Notes: generated by a model not told the origin, from the sequence alone. Numbered from the stretch's first letter, positions 9,778 to 19,438 are shown. The stretch is DNA of 64,000 nucleotides from Loktanella sp. SALINAS62 (GCF_018263905.1 NZ_JAAFZU010000077.1:112302-176301); one strand, 5' to 3'. Numbers and translations are program-made.

Positions 9778-11058
9778 TCAGGCGATATGTTTGCGCAGGC
9801 GCTGCACCATGAACCAGACGCCAAGCAACACCAGTGGCGTTACAATGGCGGCCATCGTGGTCTTGCTGATGTCCAACGTGGATTCCAGCGGTCCGGTGAC
9901 ATAAAGCACAAGGTTCACGGCGTAATAACTGATCGCAACGGTGGACAGACCTTCGACCGTGCGTTGCAGGCGCAGTTGCATGTCAGACCGTTTGTCCATG
10001 CTTTTCAGCAGGTCACGGTTCTGCGCGGACCGGTCCACATCGACGCGCGTGCGCAGCAGATCGCCCGCCCGCAGTGCCCGATCGGACATCGCTTTCAGCC
10101 GCGCTTCGGTCGATTTGACCGTCCGCATCGCGGGATCGAAACGTCGCATCATGAATTCACCAAAGGTCTGGCGCCCCTCGAACCGGGTTTCGCGCAGGAC
10201 CGCGATGCGCTGGTTGACGATGGTTTCATAGGCGCCCGTCGCCCCGAACCGGAACGCTGACTTTGCAACGATGTTTTCCAGCTCTGACGATACGCGCAGC
10301 AGGTCGTGCAGCAGCTCTGCCGGTTCGGTGACCGTGCCGCACATCTGTTCCACCAGATGCGTCAACCGCCCGTCGATCTGCGCCATGTCGCGCGACATAT
10401 CACGCGCCCGGCTTAGCCCCAGCATCGACATCGCCTTATAGGTTTCAATCTCGCACAGCCGTTGCACCACGCGGCCCGTCCGCCGTTCGCCCGATTCAGG
10501 GCGGGCAAAAACCGCGATCCGCATATGACCGGCTGTGTCGATCCGGAAATCCGACGCGATCACCAGTTCGCCATCCAGCACCCGACTGATGGCAAGGCTT
10601 TCAGGCACGAACCACTCGTCGATCTTGTCGGTGATTCCATCATCATCTTCTGAAAGTTCGATCCGGATCAGCGCGGATGTGATGCGCACGCCCGGCGCCT
10701 CCGACAGCCATGCCTCGGGAAACATATCGAACGTTTTTCCGTCGAACGGACGTTCGGCCGTGCCGCTACCAAAAATGGTGAATGTCACGAATTCCGTGTG
10801 GCTTTCCCATTTCAGCAAATGTTTGCCCAGATAGCCGGAATAATGCGTGGCCCCCGGCTGGGGATGCTGCGCGCCGTAGCGGTCCAGAAGCTGGATCAGA
10901 TGCGCCCTGTCGGCATCGCGGTCCCGGCCTGCGGCGTTCTGCGCAGGCTTGATCGCCAGATAGGCAGCACGCGCCGGGGCCGCGACCGCAGGAAAGGGCC
11001 GCGCATGCAGCTCGTTTGCCATTGTATAGCGCAGGGGGTGGTCGGAAATCGGCGGCAT
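9778..11058 (-). CDS. DUF3422 family protein
   Basis: A 426-residue protein of a conserved proteobacterial family without known function. The N-terminal signature (HPLRYTMANELHARPFP) and the THYSGYLGKHLLKWESHTEF block are both clear. The middle is helical and the C-terminus has two hydrophobic stretches (about 372-392 and 400-418) separated by a short loop and ending in RLRKHIA, so it is probably anchored in the inner membrane with a large cytoplasmic domain. It is a single gene, downstream of the ornithine decarboxylase gene on the same strand but separated by a hairpin. Confidence 0.85.
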   Translation of the reverse strand: MPPISDHPLRYTMANELHARPFPAVAAPARAAYLAIKPAQNAAGRDRDADRAHLIQLLDRYGAQHPQPGATHYSGYLGKHLLKWESHTEFVTFTIFGSGTAERPFDGKTFDMFPEAWLSEAPGVRITSALIRIELSEDDDGITDKIDEWFVPESLAISRVLDGELVIASDFRIDTAGHMRIAVFARPESGERRTGRVVQRLCEIETYKAMSMLGLSRARDMSRDMAQIDGRLTHLVEQMCGTVTEPAELLHDLLRVSSELENIVAKSAFRFGATGAYETIVNQRIAVLRETRFEGRQTFGEFMMRRFDPAMRTVKSTEARLKAMSDRALRAGDLLRTRVDVDRSAQNRDLLKSMDKRSDMQLRLQRTVEGLSTVAISYYAVNLVLYVTGPLESTLDISKTTMAAIVTPLVLLGVWFMVQRLRKHIA

Positions 11059-11145
11059 GATACGTCCTGTCTGGTCTTGTTGTGGATCAGCTTAGCGACG
11101 CCGATTGACAGGTAAAGCGAAAAACTCAATCGCCAGAATGACTTA

Positions 11146-11174
11146 GCGGCGCACGGTGGTATACCGTACGCCGC
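11146..11174 (-). terminator. Terminator-like hairpin after ornithine decarboxylase
   Basis: On the + strand GCGGCG-C-ACGGT, loop GGTAT, ACCGT-A-CGCCGC gives an 11-bp stem with a single internal mismatch. It lies 29 nt beyond the decarboxylase stop and 88 nt before the DUF3422 start. No T-run is visible on the minus strand, so termination strength is uncertain. Confidence 0.5.
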
Positions 11175-11202
11175 CTCACAATTCGTTAATTTCGAAAAAC
11201 CG

Positions 11203-12369
11203 TTAGATCACAACCACATCCAACGGCGGAAAGCCATTGAATGACACACTGGAATAGGTCGAGGTATAGGCCCCGGTGTTGCGGATCAGCACCCGGTCGC
11301 CGCTGGCCAGCGTCAAGGGCAGTTGCATCGGGCGCTTTTCGTACAGCACATCGGCACTGTCACACGATGGCCCCGCCATGATGCACGGCCCCGTCGCGTC
11401 ACCGTCGCGGTCGGTTTCGAACTGGTAGCGGATCGCCTCGCCTTCGGTTTCGGCCAGACCGGAAAAACGCCCGATGGACAGATAGACCCAGCGATGCACG
11501 TCGCGGTCCGACTTGCGGCTGACCAGCATCACCTCTGACACGATCACGCCCGCCTCTGCCACCATGCCGCGGCCGGGTTCGGCCATTATGCGGGGGATGT
11601 CGCCAAAGGTTTCGGTCACCAGCGCGATGACGCGGGCGGCGTAATCCGTCGGTGCCTCGATGGCTTCACCGTAGAACGCAGGAAAGCCGCCACCGATGTT
11701 CAGCAAGGTCAGGTCGTGCCCCGCATCCTTGGCGCGTTTCCAGATCACCGACAGCTGGTCCAGCGTCGGTTTCCACATTTCCGCCCGGCGGGTCTGCGAC
11801 CCGACGTGGAACGACAATCCGACCGGGGTCAGACCGACCGATGTGGCGTAATCCAGCATGTCCAGCGCCATGTCGCTGTCGCAGCCGAACTTGCGTGTCA
11901 GCGGCCAATCGGCTTCGGATGTTTCCACGATCAGACGGATATAGACCTGCGCGCCGGGGGCGTTGGCGGCGATCTTGTCCAGCTCTTCGGGGGCATCGGC
12001 TGCGAACAGCGTGATGCCTTTGCCGTGCGCCCATGCGATGTCTGACGCGCGTTTGATCGTGTTGCCAAAGCTGATGATGTCGGGGGTCGCACCCGCATCC
12101 AGACACATCTGGATCTCACCCTTGGACGCCGCATCGAAATGCGATCCCAATTCGGCCAGCCGCGTCAGAATTTCAGCAGCCGGGTTCGCCTTGACGGCGT
12201 AATGGATATCGGCGTGGCCCAAACCGGCCTTCAGCGCGCGATACTGGTCCTCGACCCGGTCCACATCGATCACAAGGGTGGGACGGTCGAAATCCTGACC
12301 GGCAACCCATGCATCAAGCTTTGGGGTGGGGACGCGAACAGGCGCTGCGGCGCCAACGAATGCAGTCAT
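11203..12369 (-). CDS. Ornithine (lysine-type) decarboxylase, fold III PLP enzyme
   Basis: A 388-residue group IV decarboxylase of the alanine-racemase fold that converts ornithine to putrescine at the head of polyamine synthesis. The start MTAFVGAAAP has GGAG at a 6-nt spacing; an ATG six bases earlier abuts that GGAG. The PLP lysine is K60 in HYAVKANP. The glycine-rich phosphate loop is in LLNIGGGFPAF, the PLP-nitrogen contact region is IMAEPGRGMVAEAG, and the active-site cysteine is in GPSCDSADVLYE. In this subfamily, discrimination between ornithine, lysine and diaminopimelate needs modelling. A long structured 5' leader precedes it. Confidence 0.9.
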   Translation of the reverse strand: MTAFVGAAAPVRVPTPKLDAWVAGQDFDRPTLVIDVDRVEDQYRALKAGLGHADIHYAVKANPAAEILTRLAELGSHFDAASKGEIQMCLDAGATPDIISFGNTIKRASDIAWAHGKGITLFAADAPEELDKIAANAPGAQVYIRLIVETSEADWPLTRKFGCDSDMALDMLDYATSVGLTPVGLSFHVGSQTRRAEMWKPTLDQLSVIWKRAKDAGHDLTLLNIGGGFPAFYGEAIEAPTDYAARVIALVTETFGDIPRIMAEPGRGMVAEAGVIVSEVMLVSRKSDRDVHRWVYLSIGRFSGLAETEGEAIRYQFETDRDGDATGPCIMAGPSCDSADVLYEKRPMQLPLTLASGDRVLIRNTGAYTSTYSSVSFNGFPPLDVVVI

Positions 12370-12530
12370 GGTCATCTCCAGTAGACCCGGCCATTGAATG
12401 GGACAACCCCATGCGAGACCGCTCAGTTCCAAGGGAGACGTTACCGTCGCTACAGGGGTCATACAAACCGACCCGGATGCGCGTGCGTTGGCGTCTATAT
12501 TTGCGCATCTGAGGCAAAGCGAACCGCCAT
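12370..12530 (-). ncRNA. Structured 5' leader of ornithine decarboxylase (candidate speF-type element)
   Basis: The mRNA leader folds, 5' to 3', into several parts. A 7-bp stem GATGCGC/GCGCATC (12503-12509 with 12476-12482) comes first. A CGGGTC/GACCC hairpin (12470-12475 with 12456-12460) follows, then GACG-GTAA-CGTC with a GNRA loop near 12440-12451. ATGGG/CCCAT comes next, and finally GGTC/GACC, which holds the GGAG ribosome site in its loop. CCGGGTC occurs twice (12470-12476 and 12384-12390), so the single GACCC can pair with either copy; the second lies 4 nt before GGAG. A conserved element called speF upstream of ornithine decarboxylase genes is known in alphaproteobacteria. Location and class fit, but I could not align to its model. 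Confidence 0.55.
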
Positions 12531-12597
12531 TCAAGTGAAATTTTCACGCCGCCACAAATATTTTGCACCGCGACGGCAGGCCTTGTAACACAGCGGT

Positions 12598-13155
12598 ATG
12601 GGACGCCTGATTTTATTGAACAAACCTTTTGATATGCTGTCGCAATTCACCGATGCCCGGTCACAGACACAACGTCGCACCCTGTCCGAATGCGGCCTGC
12701 CAACGGGCGTTTATCCGGCCGGGCGATTGGACCGCGACAGCGAAGGGCTGTTGTTGCTGACCGACGACGGAAAACTGCAGGCGCGCATCGCGGACCCGCG
12801 TTACAAGGCACCGAAAACGTATCTGGTGCAGGTCGAAGGCGACCCTGCGGATTCGGACCTTGCCCCGCTGCGGTCTGGCGTCACGCTGAAAGACGGACCA
12901 ACCCGTCCCGCGCAGGTGCGCCGCATCGCGGCACCCGCCCTGTGGGACCGCAATCCGCCGGTGCGGTTTCGCAAATCGGTGCCTGACTGCTGGCTGGAAA
13001 TCATCCTGACAGAAGGGCGCAATCGTCAGGTGCGCCGCATGACCGCGCATATCGGGTTTCCCACCCTGCGGCTGGTGCGCTGGCGGATCGGCGATTGGTC
13101 ACTGGCCGGGGTATCCCCCGGCACCTGGATCGATGCCGGGGCAGATCACGCCTAG
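12598..13155 (+). CDS. rluE: 23S rRNA pseudouridine synthase, RluE type
   Basis: A 185-residue member of the RsuA/RluB/E/F family lacking an N-terminal S4 domain, as RluE proteins do. The catalytic aspartate lies in [19 protein letters not shown] (D43), preceded by the [11 protein letters not shown] strand and followed by the KTYLVQVEG and [26 protein letters not shown] motifs. It would isomerise a uridine in 23S rRNA helix 90 near the peptidyl transferase centre. It is divergent from the decarboxylase gene across the leader region and convergent with the lipoprotein gene, the two stops overlapping by 4 nt. Confidence 0.88.
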   Translation: MGRLILLNKPFDMLSQFTDARSQTQRRTLSECGLPTGVYPAGRLDRDSEGLLLLTDDGKLQARIADPRYKAPKTYLVQVEGDPADSDLAPLRSGVTLKDGPTRPAQVRRIAAPALWDRNPPVRFRKSVPDCWLEIILTEGRNRQVRRMTAHIGFPTLRLVRWRIGDWSLAGVSPGTWIDAGADHA

Positions 13156-13793
13156 TTTTCGCCGATGATCAGCAATTCGCCGTCCACCTTCTTGCCGTTG
13201 CGGGTAATCCCTGCGTTCTCGTCCAACGCGGCGATGCCCCGGATTGCGTCCGGTGTGCCGGATTGGGCGGCACGGGTCCCGATGAATTTGCCGTCCGCCG
13301 TTCCACGCAAAACGATGGTGCCTTCAGTATCGGTTTTCAGGGTGCCGTCATAGGTGGTGGCAAAGTTGTTGGGCGCACCGCGTCCGATGGACGATCCACG
13401 CCCGCCCAGATCAATATCGCCGTCGACATCAATGATGCGTCCGGTCTTTTCATTGTCACCAACAAGACCAAAGATATTGGTGATATCCCCAGCCACTGTT
13501 CCGCGTGCAAAATCGGCCGTTAGCTTGGCATCACCAATGAAATTAAGGTCATCCGCATCGGTTCCGACCTTGTTTTCAATGTAAAATCCGCCCGGCCCCT
13601 TAAAGGTCGCGCCGCCGCTTTTCGGCATCGCATCGAACTTGGTCGGGGACAGGTCATCCAGTTGCTCTACGGTGGCTTCAAAAGCGTTCACCTTTGTTTC
13701 CACATAGTCGCGGTCTATGCTGACCCCCTTGCTGCTTCCGCAGGCGGTGAGGGCAAAAAGGCATCCACAGGTCACGATAATACGGCAGGACAT
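13152..13793 (-). CDS. Lipoprotein with probable beta-barrel surface domain
   Basis: A 213-residue lipoprotein. The signal [18 protein letters not shown] has a lipobox ending at Cys18, then SSKG. The mature part is rich in Gly, Asp and Thr with alternating strands. It contains repeated patterns such as [27 protein letters not shown] and [15 protein letters not shown], and ends [14 protein letters not shown]. This resembles the small eight-stranded barrels related to the transferrin-binding protein B lobes (GxxxxADFxxGTVxG pattern), but that is inference from pattern only. No iron-transport genes are adjacent. It is monocistronic and downstream of nothing obvious. Confidence 0.6.
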   Translation of the reverse strand: MSCRIIVTCGCLFALTACGSSKGVSIDRDYVETKVNAFEATVEQLDDLSPTKFDAMPKSGGATFKGPGGFYIENKVGTDADDLNFIGDAKLTADFARGTVAGDITNIFGLVGDNEKTGRIIDVDGDIDLGGRGSSIGRGAPNNFATTYDGTLKTDTEGTIVLRGTADGKFIGTRAAQSGTPDAIRGIAALDENAGITRNGKKVDGELLIIGEN

Positions 13794-13831
13794 GAAAAGA
13801 CTCCGTTGAAAAATTGATGGTACGTATGCGT

Positions 13832-13869
13832 GTCACATCACCCGGCGCAAACGCGCCGGGTGATGTGAC
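13832..13869 (-). terminator. 17-bp perfect hairpin after pntB
   Basis: GTCACATCACCCGGCGC (13832-13848), loop AAAC, and its exact complement (13853-13869) form a 17-bp perfect stem starting 4 nt beyond the pntB stop. Its position between pntB and the lipoprotein gene suggests the 3' end of the pntAB mRNA. No immediate U-run follows on the minus strand; the nearest T-run is about 14-20 nt further on. Confidence 0.7.
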
Positions 13870-13873
13870 GTCA

Positions 13874-15307
13874 TCAGTCGATCTTGGGCAGCAGGGTTTC
13901 CAGCGATTGCTTGGCGTCGCCATAAAACATCCGCGTGTTGTCCTTAAAGAACAGCGGGTTTTCGATCCCCGAATACCCGGTCCCCTGCCCGCGCTTGGAC
14001 ACGAACACCTGTTTGGCGCGCCACACTTCCAGCACCGGCATCCCCGCGATGGGGCTGTTGGGATCGTCCTGTGCGGCGGGGTTCACGATGTCATTGGACC
14101 CGATCACGATCACCACGTCGGTGGACGGGAAATCGTCGTTGATCTCGTCCATTTCCATGACGATGTCGTAGGGCACCTTGGCTTCGGCCAGCAGCACGTT
14201 CATGTGGCCCGGCAGACGCCCCGCGACGGGGTGAATGGCGAACCGCACGTTCTTGCCCTGCGCGCGCAGTTTTGTGACCAACTGGCTGACCGCCTGCTGC
14301 GCCTGCGCGACCGCCATGCCGTAGCCCGGCACGATGATGACACTGTCCGCTTCGTTCAGCGCGGTGGCGACACCGTCGGCATCAATGGCGATCTGTTCGC
14401 CCTCGACCGCCATCTGTTCGCCCGCCGGACCACCAAAGCCACCCAGAATGACGCTGACAAAGCTGCGGTTCATCGCCTTGCACATGATATACGACAGGAT
14501 CGCACCGGACGAACCGACCAGCGCGCCGACCACGATCAGCAGATCGTTGCCAAGGCTGAAACCGATCGCCGCCGCCGCCCAGCCGGAATAGCTGTTCAGC
14601 ATCGACACCACGACCGGCATGTCCGCGCCGCCGATGCCCATGATCAGGTGATAGCCGATGAACAGGGCCGCCAGCGTCATGATGAACAATGGCAGGAACC
14701 CGCCCGTGTTGAAATACCAGACCAGACACAGCAGCGACACCGCCGCCGCGCCCGCGTTCAGCATGTGACCGCCCGGCAGTTTCGCCGCCGCCGTATTTAC
14801 CCGTCCCGCCAGCTTGCCATAGGCGATGACCGACCCGGTAAAGGTCACGGCCCCGATAAACACGCCAAGGAACAGTTCAACCCGTAGAATATTGATTTCG
14901 ACCGGTGATTTATGCGCAAGCATCCCGGCGAAACCCTGCAACAGCTCTTGTTCGAGCGGGTCCATGCCCAGCACGCGGTTCAGTTCGATATGCGCGATAA
15001 AACCGACCAGCACGGCAGCCAGACCCACAAGGCTGTGCATCGCCGCAACCAGTTCCGGCATCTGCGTCATCTGCACCTTGGTCGCCAATTGATAGCCGAT
15101 GATGCCGCCACCGATGATCATCAAAAGCGACAGCAACCAGTAGCCCGCACCGGGACCGACCAGCGTGGCCGCGACGGCCAGTGCCATGCCGGCGATGCCG
15201 TACCAGACCGCGCGCTTGGCGCTTTCCTGCCCCGACAAGCCGCCAAGCGACAGAATGAAAAGGATCGCTGCGACGACATAGGCCGCTGTTGTGAAACCGA
15301 ATTCCAT
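13874..15307 (-). CDS. pntB: NAD(P) transhydrogenase subunit beta
   Basis: A 477-residue subunit of the proton-translocating transhydrogenase, which reduces NADP+ with NADH at the expense of the proton gradient. The start [10 protein letters not shown] has GGGAG 8 nt upstream. About nine TM helices occupy residues 1-260 (domain II), and the C-terminal NADP-binding domain III carries the [15 protein letters not shown] and [15 protein letters not shown] motifs. The end [19 protein letters not shown] is typical. It lies 13 nt after pntA in a two-gene operon. Confidence 0.95.
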   Translation of the reverse strand: MEFGFTTAAYVVAAILFILSLGGLSGQESAKRAVWYGIAGMALAVAATLVGPGAGYWLLSLLMIIGGGIIGYQLATKVQMTQMPELVAAMHSLVGLAAVLVGFIAHIELNRVLGMDPLEQELLQGFAGMLAHKSPVEINILRVELFLGVFIGAVTFTGSVIAYGKLAGRVNTAAAKLPGGHMLNAGAAAVSLLCLVWYFNTGGFLPLFIMTLAALFIGYHLIMGIGGADMPVVVSMLNSYSGWAAAAIGFSLGNDLLIVVGALVGSSGAILSYIMCKAMNRSFVSVILGGFGGPAGEQMAVEGEQIAIDADGVATALNEADSVIIVPGYGMAVAQAQQAVSQLVTKLRAQGKNVRFAIHPVAGRLPGHMNVLLAEAKVPYDIVMEMDEINDDFPSTDVVIVIGSNDIVNPAAQDDPNSPIAGMPVLEVWRAKQVFVSKRGQGTGYSGIENPLFFKDNTRMFYGDAKQSLETLLPKID

Positions 15308-15320
15308 GATCGCTACTCCC

Positions 15321-16895
15321 TCAGGACTTCTGGAACATGGCAAGCATGCGCCGTGTGACGAGGAAGCCCCCGAAGATGTTGATGCCGGTCATGAACACCG
15401 CCAGCGCCGCCAGCAGCACCACAAGGAACGACCCCGACCCGATCTGGACAAGCGCGCCCAGAATGATGATCGACGAAATGGCGTTGGTCACGGCCATCAG
15501 CGGCGTGTGCAGGCTGTGCGCCACGCCCCAGATCACCTGAAAGCCCACGAAAACCGCCAATACGAACACGATGAAATGCTGCATAAAGCTGGCAGGCGCC
15601 ACCAGACCGACCAGCAGCAGGATCGCGCCACCGATGGCCAGCAGGCCGACTTGGGTCTTGGTTTCCTGTTTGAACGCCGCGATTTCGTTTGCCCGCTTTT
15701 CGGCAGGCGTCAGTTCTTTTGGCTTTTCTTTTTTCGGCTGCGCCGCAATGGCGGCGATTTTGGGCTTGGGCGGCGGATAGGTGATGTCGCCCGCATGGGT
15801 CGCGGTGGCACCCCGGATCACGTCGTCATCCATGTTGTGATTGATCTGGCCGTCCTTGTCCGGCGTCAGATCGGTCAGCATGTGCCGCACATTCGTGGCA
15901 TACAGCAGCGACGATTGTGTCGCCATGCGGCTGGGGAAATCGGTGTAGCCCACGATGGTCACGCCGTTTTCGGTGACGATCTTTTCGTCCTTGACCGTCA
16001 GCTTGCAGTTGCCGCCGCGTTCGGCGGCAAGGTCGATGATGACCGACCCCGGTTTCATGGCCTTGACCATGTCCTCGGTCCACAATTCCGGCGCGTCGCG
16101 CCCGGGGATCAGCGCCGTTGTGATGACGATATCCATATCGGGCGCGATTTCGCGGAATTTCTTCAGCTGCGCTGCGGCGAATTCAGGCGACGACACGGCG
16201 GCGTAACCGCCCGTCGCGGACCCGTCCTGCTGTTCTTCGGTAAAATCAAGGAACACGAATTCCGCACCCATCGATTCAACCTGTTCGGCCACTTCGGGCC
16301 GCACGTCGAACGCATAGGTGATCGCCCCCAGCGACGTCGATGTCCCGATGGCGGCCAGACCGGCGACACCCGCGCCGACGACCAGCACCTTGGCCGGTGG
16401 CACCTTGCCTGCGGCCGTCACCTGTCCGGTGAAGAAACGACCGAAATTGTTGCCCGCTTCGATCACCGCGCGGTAGCCCGCGATATTGGCCATCGACGAC
16501 AGCGCGTCCATCTTTTGCGCGCGCGAAATGCGCGGCACCATGTCCATGGCAATGACCGTCGCGCCCTGCCCGCGTGCCTGTTCCAGCAACGCGTCGTTCT
16601 GGCCGGGATAGAAGAATGAAATCAACGTCTGACCGTCGCGCAGCAGCGTCACTTCATCATCTGACGGGGGGCGGACCTTTGCCACCACATCGGCCTGCGC
16701 GAACAGGGCGGCGGCGTCATCGACCACGGTGACACCGGCGTCGCGATACGCGTCGTCGGTAAAACCGGCCTTGGCACCTGCGCCGGACTGGATCAGGCAG
16801 TCATGCCCGAGTTTTTGCAAATCCTTGGCAGAGGCGGGTGTCATGGCGACACGGGCTTCGGTGTCGTAGGTTTCGGTCGGTGCGCCGATTTTCAC
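15321..16895 (-). CDS. pntA: NAD(P) transhydrogenase subunit alpha (single-chain)
   Basis: A 524-residue full-length alpha subunit, as in E. coli, rather than the split form (pntAA/pntAB) found in several alphaproteobacteria. It starts at a GTG with GGGGG 9 nt upstream. Domain I (about 1-380) shows RVAMTP, the NAD-binding [17 protein letters not shown] and the FDVRPEV strand end. A Lys/Ala/Pro-rich linker ([26 protein letters not shown], about 385-410) joins it to four TM helices that complete the proton channel with PntB. Confidence 0.95.
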   Translation of the reverse strand: MKIGAPTETYDTEARVAMTPASAKDLQKLGHDCLIQSGAGAKAGFTDDAYRDAGVTVVDDAAALFAQADVVAKVRPPSDDEVTLLRDGQTLISFFYPGQNDALLEQARGQGATVIAMDMVPRISRAQKMDALSSMANIAGYRAVIEAGNNFGRFFTGQVTAAGKVPPAKVLVVGAGVAGLAAIGTSTSLGAITYAFDVRPEVAEQVESMGAEFVFLDFTEEQQDGSATGGYAAVSSPEFAAAQLKKFREIAPDMDIVITTALIPGRDAPELWTEDMVKAMKPGSVIIDLAAERGGNCKLTVKDEKIVTENGVTIVGYTDFPSRMATQSSLLYATNVRHMLTDLTPDKDGQINHNMDDDVIRGATATHAGDITYPPPKPKIAAIAAQPKKEKPKELTPAEKRANEIAAFKQETKTQVGLLAIGGAILLLVGLVAPASFMQHFIVFVLAVFVGFQVIWGVAHSLHTPLMAVTNAISSIIILGALVQIGSGSFLVVLLAALAVFMTGINIFGGFLVTRRMLAMFQKS

Positions 16896-16975
16896 AGATG
16901 TGGTCCCCCTTTAGATCATCACGCCAGTGTTAGACTGCGCAATTTTATTTCACAAGACGCCGGTTGCGGTAACGT

Positions 16976-17413
16976 TCAGACCCATCGGCGCGTGCGGGCG
17001 CAGTATTTTGCAAAGGCCGCACCGAATCCGCGCTGCAAGCGCTGTTCTTCGGCGATGATAAAGTGGCGGGTGATCCACCAGACAAAAACGGGCACCAGCA
17101 ACAGACCCAGCGGCGCCTGCCAACGCAGGGCAAGCCCGGTCAGGATAATCGCATCGGCCAGATAGATCGGATTGCGTGACAGGGCGTAAATGCCATGATC
17201 CACCAGCGCATCGGGTTCCCTGTGTGGAATAACCGTTGTGCGCGCCCGGATCAGCGTCATTGCAGCCACAATCATCAGGGCGATTCCGGCCACCAGCAGC
17301 GCGGTTCCCAGATGCACGCTCCACACCGGGCCTGCGGTCCACAGGCTACGGCTGGCCCAGACCGCTGCGGCACACAAGGCCAGCCAGACCGGCGGCAGAT
17401 CAATAAACCTCAC
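16976..17413 (-). CDS. Isoprenylcysteine carboxyl methyltransferase family membrane protein
   Basis: A 145-residue integral membrane protein with about four TM helices. It has the ICMT/phospholipid N-methyltransferase signature: VDHGIYALSRNPIYLAD near 90-106, and EEQRLQRGFGAAFAKYCARTRRWV at the C-terminus, which binds S-adenosylmethionine. In bacteria these proteins probably methylate small or lipid substrates; the substrate here is unknown. The gene is between pntA and the divergent SDR gene, with 80 nt separating it from pntA. Confidence 0.82.
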   Translation of the reverse strand: MRFIDLPPVWLALCAAAVWASRSLWTAGPVWSVHLGTALLVAGIALMIVAAMTLIRARTTVIPHREPDALVDHGIYALSRNPIYLADAIILTGLALRWQAPLGLLLVPVFVWWITRHFIIAEEQRLQRGFGAAFAKYCARTRRWV

Positions 17414-17476
17414 GTGTCGTCACTCCTTGTTCCTTCTTACGCAATCCTTAGCATGGCGGCCAAACAGGGGGATAGG

Positions 17477-18238
17477 ATGGAACATACAGGCAAACACGCG
17501 ATCGTCACGGGCGGCGGCAGCGGGATCGGGCGCGGCATCGCATTGGCACTGGCAGAACAGGGCGCAGAGGTCACGATCACGGGCCGCCGGCTGGACGTGC
17601 TGGATCAGGTCGCGGCCACGCATGCGCGCCTGCATGCGCTGCAGATGGATGTGGCGGACGAAGCATCGGTGCGCGACGGGATCGCCGCTGCGGCACAAGC
17701 GCGCGGGCCAGTGCAGATCTGCATCGCCAACGCCGGAATTGCCGAAGGCGGCGCCTTTGCCAAGATCACGCTGGCGGACTGGCGGCGCACCATGGCCACC
17801 AATCTGGACGGGGTGTTCCTGACGTTTCAGGCGGCACTGGACACGCTGGACACCGACACGCCTGCCCGCATGATCGTGGTCAGTTCCATCGCCGGGGTGC
17901 GCGGGCTGAAAAACGCGATTCCCTATACCGCCAGCAAACATGCCGTCATCGGGCTGATGCGCGGTTTGTCCGAAGAATTCCTGGGCAAGCGGCCGATCAC
18001 GTTCAACGCGCTGTGCCCCGGCTACGTCGATACCGATATCGTGCAGTCGCAACTTCCGGGATTGATGCGGAAATTCGACGTCGACCGCGCCGGGGCCGCA
18101 GCCATGGTGGCCCGCGCCAACCGCAGCCGCACCCTGCTGGAGGTGGACGAAACCACCGCCGCAATGCTGTGGCTGTGTTCGGACGCCGCGCGCAGCGTGA
18201 ACGGCCAGACGATCGAGATATCCGGGGGGCAGGTCTGA
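17477..18238 (+). CDS. SDR family NAD(P)-dependent oxidoreductase
   Basis: A 253-residue classical short-chain dehydrogenase. The cofactor motif TGGGSGIGRG starts at residue 10 and NAG is at about 91-93. The catalytic set is Ser (VVSSIAGVRG) with Tyr-x-x-x-Lys in IPYTASKHAV, and the late PG motif is CPGYVDTDI. The start MEHTGKHAIV follows GGGGATAGG. It is fused by a 1-nt overlap (TGATG) to kynureninase, so a step on a kynurenine- or anthranilate-related compound is plausible; the substrate cannot be read from the sequence. Confidence 0.88.
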   Translation: MEHTGKHAIVTGGGSGIGRGIALALAEQGAEVTITGRRLDVLDQVAATHARLHALQMDVADEASVRDGIAAAAQARGPVQICIANAGIAEGGAFAKITLADWRRTMATNLDGVFLTFQAALDTLDTDTPARMIVVSSIAGVRGLKNAIPYTASKHAVIGLMRGLSEEFLGKRPITFNALCPGYVDTDIVQSQLPGLMRKFDVDRAGAAAMVARANRSRTLLEVDETTAAMLWLCSDAARSVNGQTIEISGGQV

Positions 18239-19428
18239 TGACCGATTTCAGCCGCACCAAGCCGCTGTTTCACCTGCCCGACGGAATGATCTATCTGGAC
18301 GGCAATTCGCTGGGTCCCCTGCCAAAGGCGACGCCGGAGCGTGTCGCGCAAACCCTGACGCAGGAATGGGGCGAGATGGTCATTACAGGCTGGAACCGCG
18401 CCGGATGGATGGCGCAGCCGATGGCGCTGGGGGACCGGATCGGGCGGCTGATCGGGGCGGAACCGGGCCATGTGACGTTGGGCGATACCTTGTCGATCAA
18501 GGTGTTTCAGGCGCTGGCCGCCGCACTGGCAATGACCGACCGCAAGGTGATCCTGTCGGACAGCGGCAATTTTCCTTCCGATCTGTATATGGCCGAAGGG
18601 CTGATCGAGGCATTGGATCGCGGGTTGGAATTGCGCGTTGTCGCACCGGAAGATGTGGCCGATGCGTTCAGCGAGGATCTCGGCGTGCTGATGCTGACAC
18701 AGGTGGATTACCGCACGGGGCGGCTGCACGACATGGCGGCGCTGACGGCACGGGCGCAGGCGCTGGGGATCATCACCGTCTGGGATCTGGCCCATTCGGC
18801 AGGCGCAATGGCCGTCGATGTGGCGGGCTGCGGTGCGGATTTCGCGGTCGGCTGCACATACAAATACCTGAACGGCGGGCCCGGCGCGCCGGCGTTCATC
18901 TATGTGGCACCGCGCCATGCGGATCAGGCGCGCCCGATCCTGTCGGGCTGGCTGGGGCACGGCGCACCATTCGCGTTCGAACGGGCCTACCGGCCCGGTG
19001 ACAGGGTCGCGCGGATGCGGGTCGGCACGCCGCCGGTGATCCAGATGGCAGCACTGGACGCCGCGATGGACATCTGGGACACCGTCGACATGCAAGCGCT
19101 GCGCGCCGCATCAGTGGCGCTGTGCGAAAGGTTCATCGCGGGCGTGACAGCCGCCTGCCCCGACCTGACGCTGGCATCACCGCGCGATGCGCAGCACCGG
19201 GGCAGTCAGGTATCGTTCAGCCACCCGCAGGGTTATGCCGCGATGCAGGCCTGTATCGCGCATGGGGTCGTGGGTGATTTCCGCGCGCCCGACATCATGC
19301 GATTCGGGTTCACGCCGCTGTTCATCGACGCGGGCGACGTGGACCGGGCGGTCGCGGTGATCGCGGATGTGATGGCAAACCGGCTGTGGGATGATCCGCA
19401 GTATCAGGCTCGATCTGCCGTCACCTAG
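18238..19428 (+). CDS. kynU: Kynureninase
   Basis: A 396-residue fold-type I PLP hydrolase that cleaves L-kynurenine (or 3-hydroxykynurenine) to anthranilate and alanine. The family opening YLDGNSLGPLP, the GHVTLGDTLSIKVFQAL phosphate-binding segment, WDLAHSAGA (D183 to the pyridine nitrogen, H186) and the Schiff-base lysine K209 in CTYKYLNGGPGAPAF are all present. Length is normal. It is co-translated with the SDR upstream. No other kynurenine-pathway gene lies in the window, so the rest of tryptophan catabolism would be encoded elsewhere. Confidence 0.93.
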   Translation: MTDFSRTKPLFHLPDGMIYLDGNSLGPLPKATPERVAQTLTQEWGEMVITGWNRAGWMAQPMALGDRIGRLIGAEPGHVTLGDTLSIKVFQALAAALAMTDRKVILSDSGNFPSDLYMAEGLIEALDRGLELRVVAPEDVADAFSEDLGVLMLTQVDYRTGRLHDMAALTARAQALGIITVWDLAHSAGAMAVDVAGCGADFAVGCTYKYLNGGPGAPAFIYVAPRHADQARPILSGWLGHGAPFAFERAYRPGDRVARMRVGTPPVIQMAALDAAMDIWDTVDMQALRAASVALCERFIAGVTAACPDLTLASPRDAQHRGSQVSFSHPQGYAAMQACIAHGVVGDFRAPDIMRFGFTPLFIDAGDVDRAVAVIADVMANRLWDDPQYQARSAVT

Positions 19429-19438
19429 GCGGGACAAA

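Noticed and set aside
11203..12534. Longer ornithine decarboxylase starting upstream in the leader
   Set aside because: The extra 55 residues come from the structured leader, lack family similarity and would bypass the GGAG at 12376-12379.
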